A DNA stretch of 64,000 nt from Pandoraea fibrosis (GTDB lineage Bacteria > Pseudomonadota > Gammaproteobacteria > Burkholderiales > Burkholderiaceae): contig NZ_CP047385.1 of NCBI RefSeq assembly GCF_000807775.2, positions 1,984,001-2,048,000 on the forward strand, written 5' to 3'. Shown here in pieces: positions 16,676 to 28,144 of this stretch (position 1 is the first letter of the stretch; each line of letters opens with the position of its first letter). Below the pieces are notes generated by a model, which was given only the letters and a program-made list of their open reading frames with translations, had not been told where the DNA came from and searched no databases. The translations under genes were made by a program, and so were the position numbers.

Positions 16676-19600
16676 ATGAATCCGTCCCGCCCGTTTATTC
16701 TTCGACCGGTCGCCACATCGTTGCTGATGCTGGCGATCCTGCTTGCCGGTTTTGTCGCCTACCGGTTGCTGCCGCTCTCGGCGCTGCCGGAAGTCGACTA
16801 TCCGACCATTCAGGTGGTCACGCTCTATCCGGGGGCGAGTCCGGACGTGATGACCTCGTCGGTCACGGCCCCGCTGGAGCGTCAGTTCGGCCAGATGCCG
16901 GGCCTGAACCAGATGTCCTCGACCAGCTCGGGCGGCGCGTCGGTGATCACGTTGCAGTTCTCGCTGGACCTCGGGCTGGATGTCGCCGAACAGGAAGTGC
17001 AGGCCGCGATCAACAGCGCCAGCAACCTGCTGCCGAGCGATCTGCCGATGCCGCCGATCTACAGCAAGGTCAATCCGGCCGACACGCCGATCCTGACGCT
17101 GGCGATCATGTCGAAGACCATGCCGCTGCCCAAGCTGGAAGATCTGGTCGACACGCGTGTCGCGCAGAAGATCTCGCAATTGCCGGGCATCGGTCTGGTG
17201 AGCATTTCGGGTGGCCAGCGTCCGGCCGTGCGCATTCAGGTCAATCCGCACGCGATTACATCGTATGGGCTGAACATCGAAGACGTTCGCACCTCCATCG
17301 CGGCGGCCAACGTCAATCAGGCGAAGGGGAGTTTCGACGGCCCGCTGCGCGCCTCGACCATCGACGCCAACGATCAGCTTGCCTCGGCCGATGAGTATCG
17401 CAATCTCGTGATTGCCTATAAGAATGGCGGCCCGATTCGTCTGTCCGACATTGCCGACGTCATCGACGGCGCAGAGAACACCAAGCTCGCCGCCTGGGCC
17501 GACACCACACCGGCCATCGTGCTGAACGTGCAGCGCCAGCCGGGCGCGAACGTGATCGAGACGGTCAACAAGGTCAAGGCGCTGCTGCCCCAGTTGCAGG
17601 CGGCGTTGCCGGGCAGTATCGACGTCAAGTTGCTCACCGACCGCACGACGACGATCCGCGCCTCGGTCTCCGACGTGCAGTTCGAACTCATTCTCGCCGT
17701 CGCTCTCGTGGTGATGGTGATCTTCCTCTTTCTGCGCAACGTCTCGGCGACCATCATTCCGAGCGTGGCCGTGCCGCTGTCGCTGGTCGGCACGTTCGGC
17801 GTGATGTATCTGGCGGGCTTCTCGATCAACAATCTGACGCTCATGGCGCTCACCATCGCGACCGGCTTCGTGGTCGACGATGCCATCGTGATGATCGAGA
17901 ACATTGCGCGTTACATGGAGCAGGGCGAAAAGCCTTTGCAGGCGGCGCTCAAGGGCGCAGAGCAGATCGGCTTCACCATCATTTCGCTCACCTTCTCGCT
18001 GATCGCCGTGCTGATTCCGCTGCTGTTCATGGGGGACGTGGTCGGCCGCCTGTTCCGAGAATTTGCGATCACGCTGGCGGTGTCGATTCTCATCTCGGCC
18101 GTGGTGTCGCTCACGCTCACGCCCATGATGTGCGCGAAGCTGCTGCGTCATGTGCCGGAAGAAAAGCAGGGCAAGTTCTATCGCAAGACCGGCGAGATCT
18201 TCGATCGCATCATCGCGAAGTACGGCGAATGGCTCACGTGGGTGCTCGACCGCCAGCCGGCAACGCTGCTCGTGGCCCTCGGTACGCTCGTGCTCACGGT
18301 GCTGCTGTATCTGTGGGTGCCCAAGGGCTTCTTCCCGGTGCAGGACACGGGGGTGATTCAGGGCATCTCCGAGGCGCCGCAGTCGATCTCGTTCGCCGCC
18401 ATGGGCGAGCGGCAACTCGCGCTGGTGGCCAAGGTGCTGGAAGATCCGGCCGTCGAGTCGGTGTCGTCGTTCATCGGCGTGGACGGGGTGAATGCCACGC
18501 TCAACAGCGGGCGTCTGCTCATCAACCTGAAGGAGAAGGGCGTGCGCGGGCTCGACGCCTCGGAGGTCATCCGCCGCATTCAGCCCGAAGCTGCGAAGGT
18601 GCCGGGCATCACGCTCTACATGCAGCCGGTGCAGGATCTGACCATCGAGGACCGCATCAGCCGCACACAGTATCAGTTCACGCTGCAAGATCCGAGTCTG
18701 GATACGCTCGGCATCTGGGTGCCCAAGCTCGTCGACAAGTTGCAGCACGTGCCGGAACTGGCCGACGTCACGAGCGATCTGCAAGTCAACGGATTGCAGG
18801 CGTATGTGGAGATCGATCGCGATACGGCGAGCCGTCTGGGCGTCACGCCGTCTGCCGTCGACCAGACGCTTTACAGCGCGTTCGGCCAACGGCTGATTTC
18901 GACGATTTACACGCAGGCGTCGCAATACCGCGTGGTGCTCGAAGTCGCAGACGACTTCCAGCGCGGGCCCGATGCGCTCAAGGGGATTTACGTCGCGTCG
19001 TCCTCGGGCGTGCAGGTGCCGCTCACGTCGTTTGCCAAGATCGTGGAAAAGCCTACACCGCTGGCGATCAACCATCAGGCGCAGTTCCCGTCTGCGACGA
19101 TTTCGTTCAACCTCGCCAAGGGCGCGTCGCTGGGTGATGCCGTGAAGGCGATTACGGCTGCGGAAGCGTCCATCGATCTGCCTGTGAGCACGCAAACGAC
19201 GTTCCAGGGGGCGGCGCAAGCGTTCCAGGCATCGCTCTCGAATACGCTGTGGCTGATTCTCGCGGCGGTCGTGACGATGTATATCGTGCTCGGCGTGCTG
19301 TACGAGAGCTATATCCACCCGATCACGATTCTGTCGACGCTGCCGTCGGCCGGTGTGGGCGCGCTGCTGGCGCTCATGGTCTCGGGCAACGACATCAGCA
19401 TCATTGCAATCATCGGCATCATCCTGCTGATCGGTATCGTGAAGAAGAACGCCATCATGATGATCGACTTCGCGCTCGAGGCGGAGCGCGAGCACGGCAT
19501 GGCGCCGCGCGAGGCGATCTATCAGGCGTGTCTGCTGCGTTTCCGTCCGATTCTGATGACGACGATGGCGGCCGTGCTGGGTGCGCTGCCGTTGATGCTG

Positions 19601-19855
19601 GGGTCGGGCGTGGGCTCGGAGTTGCGTCAGCCGCTGGGGATCACGATGGTGGGCGGGCTGATGGTCAGTCAGGTGCTCACGCTCTTCACCACGCCGGTGA
19701 TCTACCTGTGGTTCGACCGTTGGGCCGCGCGCGCGCGCGCCTGGCGTGAGCGGCGCTTCGGCACGTCGGACGATCACGAGCACGGCGACGATGGCGATCA
19801 CGGCAAGCCGGGCGGCAGCACTGGCCCGGCCACGACGGACGGCCCGACGCGATGA
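16676..19855 (+). CDS. mdtB: RND multidrug efflux pump subunit, MdtB type
   Basis: 1059 residues, inner-membrane proton-driven RND transporter of the HAE-1 family, forming a heterotrimer with MdtC. It starts [24 protein letters not shown] (TM1). A large periplasmic loop follows, then the TM cluster with the proton-relay aspartates in [14 protein letters not shown] (TM4, about residue 407) and later [18 protein letters not shown] (TM10). Its length equals the family norm (about 1040). The C-terminal tail after [10 protein letters not shown] is short, charged and His/Asp-rich. It ends in an ATGA overlap with mdtC, implying coupled translation for the 2:1 MdtB:MdtC complex known in E. coli. Confidence 0.94.
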   Translation: MNPSRPFILRPVATSLLMLAILLAGFVAYRLLPLSALPEVDYPTIQVVTLYPGASPDVMTSSVTAPLERQFGQMPGLNQMSSTSSGGASVITLQFSLDLGLDVAEQEVQAAINSASNLLPSDLPMPPIYSKVNPADTPILTLAIMSKTMPLPKLEDLVDTRVAQKISQLPGIGLVSISGGQRPAVRIQVNPHAITSYGLNIEDVRTSIAAANVNQAKGSFDGPLRASTIDANDQLASADEYRNLVIAYKNGGPIRLSDIADVIDGAENTKLAAWADTTPAIVLNVQRQPGANVIETVNKVKALLPQLQAALPGSIDVKLLTDRTTTIRASVSDVQFELILAVALVVMVIFLFLRNVSATIIPSVAVPLSLVGTFGVMYLAGFSINNLTLMALTIATGFVVDDAIVMIENIARYMEQGEKPLQAALKGAEQIGFTIISLTFSLIAVLIPLLFMGDVVGRLFREFAITLAVSILISAVVSLTLTPMMCAKLLRHVPEEKQGKFYRKTGEIFDRIIAKYGEWLTWVLDRQPATLLVALGTLVLTVLLYLWVPKGFFPVQDTGVIQGISEAPQSISFAAMGERQLALVAKVLEDPAVESVSSFIGVDGVNATLNSGRLLINLKEKGVRGLDASEVIRRIQPEAAKVPGITLYMQPVQDLTIEDRISRTQYQFTLQDPSLDTLGIWVPKLVDKLQHVPELADVTSDLQVNGLQAYVEIDRDTASRLGVTPSAVDQTLYSAFGQRLISTIYTQASQYRVVLEVADDFQRGPDALKGIYVASSSGVQVPLTSFAKIVEKPTPLAINHQAQFPSATISFNLAKGASLGDAVKAITAAEASIDLPVSTQTTFQGAAQAFQASLSNTLWLILAAVVTMYIVLGVLYESYIHPITILSTLPSAGVGALLALMVSGNDISIIAIIGIILLIGIVKKNAIMMIDFALEAEREHGMAPREAIYQACLLRFRPILMTTMAAVLGALPLMLGSGVGSELRQPLGITMVGGLMVSQVLTLFTTPVIYLWFDRWAARARAWRERRFGTSDDHEHGDDGDHGKPGGSTGPATTDGPTR

Positions 19856-22800
19856 ACCTGTCGGCCGTCTTCATCCGGCGCTCGGTCGCGACCGTTCTGC
19901 TCACCATCGGGGTGACGCTGGCAGGCATCGTCGCGTTCGGGTTGCTGCCGATCTCGCCGCTTCCGCAGGTCGACTTCCCGACGATTTCCGTCTCGGCGTC
20001 GCTGCCGGGCGCCAGCCCCGAGACGATGGCCGCGAGTGTGGCCACGCCGCTCGAACGCTCGCTCGGCCGGATCGCCGGCGTGACGGAAATGACGTCGAAC
20101 AGCTCGTTGGGCTCGACCCGCATCACGCTGCAATTCGATCTCTCGCGTGACATCAACGGGGCCGCCCGCGATGTACAGGCGGCCATCAACGCGGCGCGCA
20201 GTCTGCTGCCGTCGGGACTGCCGAGCAATCCGACCTACCGCAAGGTGAACCCGGCAAGCGCGCCGGTGATGATCATTGCGCTGACCTCGGAGAGCATGAC
20301 GCGTGGGCAGATGTACGACGCGGCGTCGACCATTCTTGCGCAGAAAATCTCGCAGCTCGAAGGCGTGGGCGATGTGACGGTGGGGGGCAGTTCGTTGCCG
20401 GCGGTGCGCGTCGAGCTCAACCCGACGGCGCTCAACAAATATCAGATTCCGCTGGAAACGGTGCGCACGGCGATTCAGGCGGTCAACGCGAATCGCCCGA
20501 AGGGGGCGCTCGAAGACGGCGACCGGCGCTGGCAGATTCTGGCCAACGATCAGGCGAAGACAGCGAAGGAATACCTGCCGGTCATCGTCACGTATCAGGA
20601 CGGCCGGCCGGTACGTCTGGCCGACATCGCCGACGTGGTCGATTCGGTGCAGGACGTGCGCAATGCGGGGTCGGCCAACGGCAAGCCGTCGGTGCTGCTC
20701 ATCATCACGACCCAGCCGGGCGCGAACATCATCGAGACGGTCGATGGCATCAACAGGATCCTGCCGAATCTGCGGGCGTCGATTCCGAGCGCGATCAATC
20801 TCGACGTGGTGATGGACCGCACGCCGACGATTCGCGCGTCGCTCAGGGAAGTCGAGCGCACGCTGCTGATCTCGATTGCGCTCGTGATCATGGTGGTGTT
20901 CCTCTTCCTGCGTAACTGGCGTGCCACGCTGATTCCGAGCGTGGCCGTGCCGGTCTCGCTGATCGGTACGTTCGGGGTGATGTATCTGTGCGGTTTCAGT
21001 CTCGATAACCTGTCGCTTATGTCGCTCACGATCGCGACGGGGTTCGTGGTGGACGACGCCATCGTGGTGCTGGAGAACATCTCGCGCCATATCGAAGAGG
21101 GACTGAGTCCGTTCGCGGCGGCGCTCAAGGGCACGCGCGAAGTGGGTTTCACCGTGCTCTCGATGAGTATTTCGCTGGTGGCGGTGTTCATTCCGTTGCT
21201 GCTGATGGGCGGCATCGTGGGGCGTTTGTTCCGTGAATTCGCAGTCACGCTCTCGGCCGCCATCATCGTCTCGCTGGTCGTTTCGCTGACGACCACGCCA
21301 ATGATGTGCGCGCGCCTGCTCAAGGGCAAGCCGGCGCCGGGCGTGCCGCCCGGCACGGCGCCTCTCGCGCCGGAACCGCCGCCGCGGCCGTCCATCTGGA
21401 CACGCATGGGCAACTGGACCGAGCGCGGCTTCGACGCCATGCTGCGCGAGTACGAACGCTCGTTGTCATGGGCGTTGCGTCACGGGCCGCTGATGTTGCT
21501 GATCCTGCTGGCGACGATCTGCCTGAACGTCTGGCTCTACACCGTGGTGCCGAAGGGCTTTTTCCCGCAGCAGGACACGGGGCGGATGATTGGCTTCATT
21601 CAGGCCGATCAGGCAATCTCGTTTCAGGCGATGGAGAAGAAGCTGGCCGACTTCATCAAGATCGTGCAGGCCGACCCGGATGTCTCGACCGTCACGGGCT
21701 TTACCGGCGGTTCGAATCGCAACGGCGGCTCGATGTTCGTCACGCTCAAGCCGCTGGGCGAGCGCAAGGTTTCGGCCGATCAGGTCATTGCGCGCTTGCG
21801 TGGCAAGCTGGCCAAGGAGCCGGGGGCGATGCTCTACCTGCAATCGGTGCAGGATATTCGCGTGGGCGGGCGCTCCAGTAACGCGCAGTATCAGTACACG
21901 TTGCAGGCAGACGATCTTCAGCAGTTGCGCGAGTGGGAACCCAAGGTACGCAACGCCATCTCGCGGCTGCCGAATCTCGTGGACGTGAATACCGACCAGC
22001 AGGACAAGGGACTGCAGACGACGCTCGACGTCGACCGCGATCAGGCCTCGCGGCTGGGGCTCACGATGAGCCAGATCGACAACGTGCTCAACGATGCGTT
22101 CGGGCAGCGTCAGGTCTCCACCATCTACAACCCGCTCAATCAGTACAAGGTCGTGATGGAGGTGGCGCCGCAGTGGTGGCAAAGTCCCGAGTCGCTCAAG
22201 GACATCTATGTCGTGACGTCGGCCGGGGCGCAGGTGCCACTCTCGGCGTTCGCGCGTTACCGTCCGACGAACACGGCGCTGGGTGTCTCGCACCAGGGGC
22301 AATTCGCGGCGAGCACGATCTCGTTCAATCTGCCGCCGGGTGTCTCGCTGTCCGAGGCGCAGGCGTCGATCAACGACGCCGTGGGCCGGCTCGGCATGCC
22401 CACGTCCGTACAAGGCAGCTTCCAGGGCACGGCACAGGCCTTCCAGTCGGCACTGTCGTCGCAACCCATTCTGATTCTGACGGCACTGCTCACGGTGTAT
22501 ATCGTGCTGGGCGTGCTCTACGAGAGCTACATCCATCCGCTCACCATTCTGTCGACGTTGCCCTCAGCGGGTGTGGGAGCGTTGCTGGCCCTGCTGCTGT
22601 TCAATACCGAGTTCAGCATCATCGCGCTGATCGGCGTGATTCTGCTGATCGGTATCGTGAAGAAGAACGCGATCATGATGATCGACTTCGCACTCGATGC
22701 GCAGCGGCGTCAGAACATGCCGCCGCGCGAGGCGATCTATCACGCGTGCGTGTTGCGCTTCCGTCCGATCATGATGACGACGATGGCGGCCATGCTGGGG

Positions 22801-23025
22801 GCGATTCCGCTGGCGCTGGGCACCGGCGACGGCGCGGAGCTGCGTCAGCCGCTGGGGATCTCCATCGTGGGTGGCTTGCTGGTCAGTCAGGTGCTCACGC
22901 TTTATACGACGCCTGTGGTGTATTTGTATCTCGACCGTGTGCGCTCGCGCTGGGCGCGATGGCGCGCGCGCGGCCGGGGCGACCAGGGCGATCAGCGCGA
23001 CATTGGGGAGGTGGGACATGGCTGA
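19852..23025 (+). CDS. mdtC: RND multidrug efflux pump subunit, MdtC type
   Basis: 1057 residues, partner RND subunit. It starts [24 protein letters not shown] (TM1) at the ATG of the ATGA overlap. Proton-relay aspartates are in [14 protein letters not shown]; the later [18 protein letters not shown] is conserved with MdtB. A proline-rich insertion (about residues 487-512, [17 protein letters not shown]) sits in the central cytoplasmic connector before the second half of the protein. In E. coli, MdtC rather than MdtB is the drug-binding subunit. The outer-membrane factor gene follows directly. Confidence 0.94.
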   Translation: MNLSAVFIRRSVATVLLTIGVTLAGIVAFGLLPISPLPQVDFPTISVSASLPGASPETMAASVATPLERSLGRIAGVTEMTSNSSLGSTRITLQFDLSRDINGAARDVQAAINAARSLLPSGLPSNPTYRKVNPASAPVMIIALTSESMTRGQMYDAASTILAQKISQLEGVGDVTVGGSSLPAVRVELNPTALNKYQIPLETVRTAIQAVNANRPKGALEDGDRRWQILANDQAKTAKEYLPVIVTYQDGRPVRLADIADVVDSVQDVRNAGSANGKPSVLLIITTQPGANIIETVDGINRILPNLRASIPSAINLDVVMDRTPTIRASLREVERTLLISIALVIMVVFLFLRNWRATLIPSVAVPVSLIGTFGVMYLCGFSLDNLSLMSLTIATGFVVDDAIVVLENISRHIEEGLSPFAAALKGTREVGFTVLSMSISLVAVFIPLLLMGGIVGRLFREFAVTLSAAIIVSLVVSLTTTPMMCARLLKGKPAPGVPPGTAPLAPEPPPRPSIWTRMGNWTERGFDAMLREYERSLSWALRHGPLMLLILLATICLNVWLYTVVPKGFFPQQDTGRMIGFIQADQAISFQAMEKKLADFIKIVQADPDVSTVTGFTGGSNRNGGSMFVTLKPLGERKVSADQVIARLRGKLAKEPGAMLYLQSVQDIRVGGRSSNAQYQYTLQADDLQQLREWEPKVRNAISRLPNLVDVNTDQQDKGLQTTLDVDRDQASRLGLTMSQIDNVLNDAFGQRQVSTIYNPLNQYKVVMEVAPQWWQSPESLKDIYVVTSAGAQVPLSAFARYRPTNTALGVSHQGQFAASTISFNLPPGVSLSEAQASINDAVGRLGMPTSVQGSFQGTAQAFQSALSSQPILILTALLTVYIVLGVLYESYIHPLTILSTLPSAGVGALLALLLFNTEFSIIALIGVILLIGIVKKNAIMMIDFALDAQRRQNMPPREAIYHACVLRFRPIMMTTMAAMLGAIPLALGTGDGAELRQPLGISIVGGLLVSQVLTLYTTPVVYLYLDRVRSRWARWRARGRGDQGDQRDIGEVGHG

Positions 23026-23224
23026 TGCCATTCGTTGCCTGCCCCGCTTGCGCCGCGTGCTTTCATGTGCGCTTCCCCGTGCGTTTTCCGAAACTTTTGT
23101 CCCGGCCGATGGGCCGATGTCTGCCATGTCCCGACCTCAGAATCGTCAAATGTTCACCGTTCGTTCTCACGCGGGAACCGCCGCGGCAGCGGGGCGAGGG
23201 CGTGGCCTGTCGGGATCTGCGCGC

Positions 23225-24724
23225 ATGCGCCGCACGGCCACATTCCTTGCGGCGAGCGCCGTGTTGTGGCTCGCCGGCTGTGCCGTGGGGCCGGACTATG
23301 TACGTCCGGACATCGACACGCCGGCGGCATTCAAGGAAACGGGCGACTGGAAGCTCGCCGAGCCCAGCGACGCCGAGTCCAAGGGCGAATGGTGGGCGAT
23401 TTATCAGGACCCGGTGCTCTCCGAGCTGATGGCGCAGGTCGACGTCAACAATCAGAACATCAAGGTGGCCGAAGCGAACTACCGGCAAGCGCTGGCTGTG
23501 GCCTCGCAGGCGCGTTCCGCCTTCTTCCCGACGATTGGCGCCGACGCGGGGCTCACGCGCGCCAGTTCGCGTGTGAGCAGCACCGCCGTGAGCGGATCGG
23601 GGGTAGGCGGCATTTCGAATAGCTACAGCCTGTCGGGCACGGCAAGTTGGGAGCCGGACATCTGGGGCAGCGTGCGGCGTTCGGTCGAGGCGGGCAACGC
23701 CAGTGCCGACGCGAGTGCAGCCGATCTGGCCAATGCGCGTCTGTCGGCGCAGGCGCTGCTCGCGCAGAATTATTTCGACCTGCGCGTGACGGACGCACAG
23801 CGAGCGCTGCTGGAGCGCACGGTTGCAGCGTACGAGCAGACGCTCAAACTGACGCAGAACCAATACGCTGTAGGCGTGGCGCAGCGCTCGGACGTGATTC
23901 AGGCGCAAACGCAGTTGCAATCGGCGCAGGCGTCCGCCATCGACATCGAGGTCACGCGTGCACAACTCGAACACGCGATAGCGCTACTCGTGGGGAAAGC
24001 GCCGGCCGCCTTTACGCTGACGGCGGCCCCGTTGCGCGCCGCGTTGCCGCCGGTGCCGGTGAGCTTGCCGTCGACATTGCTGGAGCGCCGGCCGGACATT
24101 GCGTCGGCCGAGCGTTCGGTGGCGGCGGCCAACGCGAAGATCGGTGTGGCCAAGGCGGCCTTCTTCCCGACGCTTTCACTCGCGGCCACGGGCGGCTTTC
24201 AGAGCGGTAGCTTCGCCAACTGGCTGACGTTGCCGAGCCGCTTCTGGTCGGTTGGCCCCGCGCTGGCAGCCACACTCTTCGACGGCGGCTTGCGCCGCGC
24301 GCAGACCGATGCCGCCATCGCGGCCTACGACGCACAGGTCGCGACCTATCGTCAGACCGTCCTGTCGGCGTTCCAGGCGGTGGAAGACAATCTCGCCGCG
24401 CTGAACTATCTGGGACGCGAGTCCGTCGTGCAGAATCAGGCCGTACAGTCCTCGCGCGAAGCGCTGCAACTGATCCTCAATCAGTACAAGGCGGGCACGG
24501 TCGGCTTTCAGAACGTGTTGACGGCGCAGGCGACCGCGTACACCACAGAGCGTACGGCGCTGACGATCCTCGGCCGTCAGTTCACGGCGAACGTTCTGCT
24601 CGTGACGGCACTCGGCGGCGGCTGGCATGGCTTGCCATCCGAGGGTGCAAGCCGCGGTGCAACGCAAGCCACGACAGCTTCCGGCGCCGTCAGCCCGGCC
24701 CAGAGCGGCGGCACGCAGGAGTAG
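23225..24724 (+). CDS. Outer-membrane efflux factor, NodT/OprM family lipoprotein
   Basis: 499 residues from ATG 23225, chosen because it gives a lipoprotein signal MRRTATFLAASAVLWLAGC with the lipobox LAGC and Cys19. A longer in-frame start at ATG 23018 has a better ribosome site (GGGGAGGTGGGAC) and overlaps the mdtC stop, but would put about 70 residues before that signal; ATG 23150 is another option. The mature start CAVGPDYVRPDIDTPAAF is the NodT-family hallmark. Two OEP repeats build the trimeric channel (ANARLSAQALLAQNYFDLR; later SLAATGGFQSGSFANWL). It completes the tripartite MdtABC pump and removes the need for a shared TolC. Confidence 0.88.
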   Translation: MRRTATFLAASAVLWLAGCAVGPDYVRPDIDTPAAFKETGDWKLAEPSDAESKGEWWAIYQDPVLSELMAQVDVNNQNIKVAEANYRQALAVASQARSAFFPTIGADAGLTRASSRVSSTAVSGSGVGGISNSYSLSGTASWEPDIWGSVRRSVEAGNASADASAADLANARLSAQALLAQNYFDLRVTDAQRALLERTVAAYEQTLKLTQNQYAVGVAQRSDVIQAQTQLQSAQASAIDIEVTRAQLEHAIALLVGKAPAAFTLTAAPLRAALPPVPVSLPSTLLERRPDIASAERSVAAANAKIGVAKAAFFPTLSLAATGGFQSGSFANWLTLPSRFWSVGPALAATLFDGGLRRAQTDAAIAAYDAQVATYRQTVLSAFQAVEDNLAALNYLGRESVVQNQAVQSSREALQLILNQYKAGTVGFQNVLTAQATAYTTERTALTILGRQFTANVLLVTALGGGWHGLPSEGASRGATQATTASGAVSPAQSGGTQE

Positions 24725-25228
24725 CGCACCCCGTCGGATGGCCTCGCCGCTGGCCGATCGAATGCGGATTCGATCGGTCGCGCCTGCGCGTCTCTCGTTG
24801 TCCGACTACGCATTTTCCGAAGCTCACAACGCGCGGATCACCAAATTCGATCTCGGTGTTTAAGGTAATTCCGAACTTCACATTCGGACTGTCGGAAACC
24901 CTCGCCGCGAATCCTCCGAATGCCGGTAACGCGAGTAGCACGAACGGCGCTTTCGCGCGGCTAAGCAATTTCACCTCTGAACGAGTCCCGTCAAGCCGTT
25001 TCGCGGCAGTGCCCGCTCTATCAGGCAGCATGCGGGCGTCTCGCGCGTTGACCACGCCGCGTGGCAAGCGTGCCCGTCCGAATCGACTATGTGATGTTTC
25101 CCACCCGGTCGGCATGAATCCTTTTTGCCAGAATGAACGCGCTTCGATGCGATGACAGGCACGAAGCACCGTGCGCACCTTGCGGCGGTGACGGTGCTGT
25201 CAGATGACGAAAAAGAGAGGGGGGAACG
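24725..25228. other. Non-coding gap with clustered TCCGAA motifs before the RcsB-like regulator
   Basis: No supported gene. A stem-loop CCGATCGAAT/ATTCGATCGG with loop GCGG (24754-24777) lies about 30 bases after the outer-membrane factor stop and may end the efflux transcript; it lacks a T-run. Hexamer TCCGAA or its complement then occurs five times (24816, 24870, 24883 inverted, 24915, 25077). The pair at 24870-24888 forms an inverted repeat with a 7-base spacer. Confidence 0.45.
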
Positions 25229-25867
25229 ATGACGATCAATGTTGTGGTCGCGGACGACCATCCGATTGTGCGTTATGGAATACGACGTCTGCTCGAAGAG
25301 CGGGAAATGATCCATCTGGTCGGCGAAGCGGCCAATTCTTCGGAACTCGTGAACTTGCTGGCAAAGTCGCCTTGCGACATTCTGGTGACGGACTTTTCGA
25401 TGCCAGGTGGGAATTTCAAGGACGGGCTTTTTCTTATCGGCTATGTGCGCCGGTACTTTCCCAACATCAAGATCATCGTAGTGACGATGCTTGAGAATCT
25501 GGCGATTCTTCGCGGCATGCTCAAGCTCGGCGTGCATTCGATTCTCTCGAAGCTCGACGAGCAGAGTTCGATTGCCGACATCGTCTGTGTGGTGGCCGAC
25601 GGTAGCCGTTACATTCCGGCGGGGCTGGCGACCCGTCTGCACGACTCGGTGGTCGACGACGCCGAGATCGACGCGTCGAAGCTCTCGGGGCGCGAAGTGG
25701 AGGTCGTGCGGTTGTTCGTCTCGGGGCTCACGATCAGCGAAATCGCGTTCCAGCTCAGCCGTAGTGTGAAGACGGTCAGTTCGCAGAAGACCAACGCGAT
25801 GCGCAAGCTCGGGCTGGACCGTGACGTCGATCTCTATCACTACGCCACGCGCACGGGGATTACCTGA
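25229..25867 (+). CDS. RcsB-like response regulator with LuxR-type HTH
   Basis: 212 residues, strong ribosome site (GAGAGGGGGG). Receiver domain: VVADDHPIVRYGIRRLL with the acidic pocket, phospho-accepting Asp55 in ILVTDFSMPGG, then IIVVTMLENLAILRGML. The C-terminal LuxR HTH is LSGREVEVVRLFVSGLTISE with SVKTVSSQKTNAMRKLGL. Segment order and the SMPG and KTVSSQK signatures resemble RcsB/BvgA more than NarL. No cognate kinase or phosphorelay is adjacent, so it is an orphan here. It starts downstream of the efflux operon and is convergent with the FUSC-type gene. Targets unknown; envelope or biofilm genes would fit the family. Confidence 0.87.
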   Translation: MTINVVVADDHPIVRYGIRRLLEEREMIHLVGEAANSSELVNLLAKSPCDILVTDFSMPGGNFKDGLFLIGYVRRYFPNIKIIVVTMLENLAILRGMLKLGVHSILSKLDEQSSIADIVCVVADGSRYIPAGLATRLHDSVVDDAEIDASKLSGREVEVVRLFVSGLTISEIAFQLSRSVKTVSSQKTNAMRKLGLDRDVDLYHYATRTGIT

Positions 25868-25921
25868 TATCGCGTGATACCCCTCTCTCGAGAAAGGGCT
25901 GCCGGCCGGATGCCTCGCGCG

Positions 25922-28144
25922 TCACGCCGGCAGTCGAATCCCCCGCATGTCCCGCAAAATCAACTCGCCCGCCCGAAGCATCTGTTTGAGTTGATGCACC
26001 ACCTGCCTGATTTCCTGAACGTGAGTCTCGGACGCATCGGCTTGCTGCTCCTGCGCGACCACCAGCGCATCCAGACGCCGCGTGTAATCGCGCATCGCCT
26101 CGCTCGCCGCCTGGGCATCGGTCGGCACCGACGCGGCGGGCGCGGCGACTGCCTGCGAGAGCAGGTCGCTGATTGCGGAGACCACCTGTGCCAGCTCGCC
26201 ACTCTTGTCGGCCGCAATCTGCCGCGGCAACACATCGGCCATGCCGGTGATGTATGACGCCATTACATGGTTTTGCACCAGTAGATCGTTGAGTTCGCCC
26301 ACGCAGACCTGCTTCGATTTCGGCTCCAGCATCATGCGCTTGAACGCTGCGCCGAAATTCCCGAACGCGATGTGCATGTCCTTGCGCGCCATGCGATAGG
26401 CGAAGTCGTCTCGTTTGCCTTCACGCCCGGCACTCGACTCGAGATAGGCGCGCGTGGACTGCACCGCCTGCCGGATGAGCGGCCCCATCAGCCGGTATTC
26501 CCAGTACGGGAACAGATACGAGCACACCAGCGCCACGGCCGACCCGATGAGCGTGTCGATGGCGCGCTCGCCGATCACGGACAACGACCCGGGCAGCAGG
26601 AAGTGGAACAACAGCAGCACATACGACGACATGAACACGACCGACAGGCCGTAATTGAACAACGACAGACTGTTGCCCATGACCATGCAGAAGAACATGA
26701 GGGCGAGCAGTATCCAGGGCTTGTGCACGAACGACAGAATGACCAGCACGCTGACGCAACCCAGCAGGGTGCCGGTCAGACGCTGGGCATTTTTCTGCTT
26801 GGTCAGACTGAAGCCGGGCTTCAGAATCACGATGATCGTGAGCAATACCCAATAGCTGTGTGCCTGCCCGGCAAGCAGCGACCAGTTCTCGCAGATGATG
26901 AGCCCGGCCGTAATGGCGATGGTCACACGCAACGCGTGGCGAAAACTCGGCGAGGAGAAAGTCAGATTCTTCCAGAGTAATTTCGGAGAAAAGCTCTGCC
27001 GCGACGTGAAGCGCTGGAGTGCCTGATCGATCTGCATCTCGGTGGCGGTGCCCGCGGTCGCGAGATTCGTGTTGCGGTGCATGCGCTCCACGATCCGGGT
27101 GCTGCTCCACACGCGGCGGAAAGTGCTGGTGAGGGCCTGATACGCCTCGGGTGCTCGATCGGGAAGCGCCTGCTTGCGCATCAGCTCGATTTCATACTCG
27201 ATGGCGCGGAACTCCGCGCGCCAACTGCGCTGGGCGCGTGACGGTTCGTTGGTTGCGATGGCGTATCCGATGGCATCGACTTCGTTCGCGATCTTGCGGA
27301 TCATGTCGCGGAAGAACAGGAGCACGTCGTTGTTGGCGAACTCACGGCGCAGCATCGGATAGTCGGTGTGGACCGACACCACTACCTCATGCAGATCGAC
27401 AATGTTGATGAAGAGATTGAACAGCATCGTGCGACGCGGTTCGAGCGTGCCGGTACGCAGGCGTGGCAGATTGCGCAGAATGATTTCGCGCGCCGCCTGT
27501 TGCTTTTCCACGACGTTGACCTGCGCGGCGATCAGTCGCCGGTAGCAATCGTCGATATCGGTCGACGTGTCGTAGAACGCCGCCTTCGCCTCGAGATACT
27601 GCGCGGTGACAAAGAAGCATTCCGCGAGCGTCTGCTGTTCGATGCGAAACCACCAGACGCGACAGACGATGAGGCTGAAATAGGTGTACCAGAGACCGCC
27701 CGCGAGGACCGCCCCCGCATCGAGCACGGCCTGATGACGCGTGAGATCGGCTTCGACGTTGAGCACCATCATCATCAGACAGGCGAAGCTCACCAGCGAC
27801 GCGCGATAGCCGTAGACCACGAGCATCGACAGGCCGAAAGTCAGAATCAGCGACGTGATCCAGAGCTGCCACGGCTGCGCAGCCGTGGCCATGCCGGTGA
27901 TCAGGACGGTAAGCGCGCCGAGCAGCGTGCAACTGAGCAGCTCCGTGTGCTTGTGGCGCAGCGGCCCGTTGATATCGACTACGCTCGCGCACAGGGCGCC
28001 CGAGGCGACTTCGATGCCGAGCAGGTGCTGGTCCATCCCCCAGAAGAGCACGAGGGCGGGCAACACGACGCCCACTGCTTGACGGGTGCCGCTGAAAAAG
28101 TAATGGCTATAGAGAAACTTTTTGATATCGGTCTGATAGTCCAT
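25922..28144 (-). CDS. FUSC-family (YccS/fusaric acid resistance-like) inner-membrane protein
   Basis: 740 residues from ATG 28144 (MDYQTDIKKFLYSHYFF); the frame is open further upstream but the extra residues are unlike the family. Two hydrophobic bundles (about residues 25-180 and 410-560) are each followed by a large cytoplasmic part, the FUSC/YccS plan. The second bundle begins RHALRVTIAITAGLIICENW and continues YWVLLTIIVILKPGF, the FUSC signature. Relatives export aromatic acids or fusaric acid, usually with adaptor and outer-membrane partners that are absent here. It is divergent from recC with a 255-base gap. Substrate unknown. Confidence 0.85.
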   Translation of the reverse strand: MDYQTDIKKFLYSHYFFSGTRQAVGVVLPALVLFWGMDQHLLGIEVASGALCASVVDINGPLRHKHTELLSCTLLGALTVLITGMATAAQPWQLWITSLILTFGLSMLVVYGYRASLVSFACLMMMVLNVEADLTRHQAVLDAGAVLAGGLWYTYFSLIVCRVWWFRIEQQTLAECFFVTAQYLEAKAAFYDTSTDIDDCYRRLIAAQVNVVEKQQAAREIILRNLPRLRTGTLEPRRTMLFNLFINIVDLHEVVVSVHTDYPMLRREFANNDVLLFFRDMIRKIANEVDAIGYAIATNEPSRAQRSWRAEFRAIEYEIELMRKQALPDRAPEAYQALTSTFRRVWSSTRIVERMHRNTNLATAGTATEMQIDQALQRFTSRQSFSPKLLWKNLTFSSPSFRHALRVTIAITAGLIICENWSLLAGQAHSYWVLLTIIVILKPGFSLTKQKNAQRLTGTLLGCVSVLVILSFVHKPWILLALMFFCMVMGNSLSLFNYGLSVVFMSSYVLLLFHFLLPGSLSVIGERAIDTLIGSAVALVCSYLFPYWEYRLMGPLIRQAVQSTRAYLESSAGREGKRDDFAYRMARKDMHIAFGNFGAAFKRMMLEPKSKQVCVGELNDLLVQNHVMASYITGMADVLPRQIAADKSGELAQVVSAISDLLSQAVAAPAASVPTDAQAASEAMRDYTRRLDALVVAQEQQADASETHVQEIRQVVHQLKQMLRAGELILRDMRGIRLPA

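Noticed and set aside
16505..19801. Minus-strand ORF of about 1098 codons antisense to mdtB
   Set aside because: Composition dominated by Arg, His, Asp and Gln, no ribosome site, and mdtB on the other strand is unmistakable.
25868..25921. Imperfect inverted repeat CCCTCTCTC/GAGAAAGGG between two convergent genes as terminator
   Set aside because: One mismatch, almost no loop and no T-run; too weak to list.
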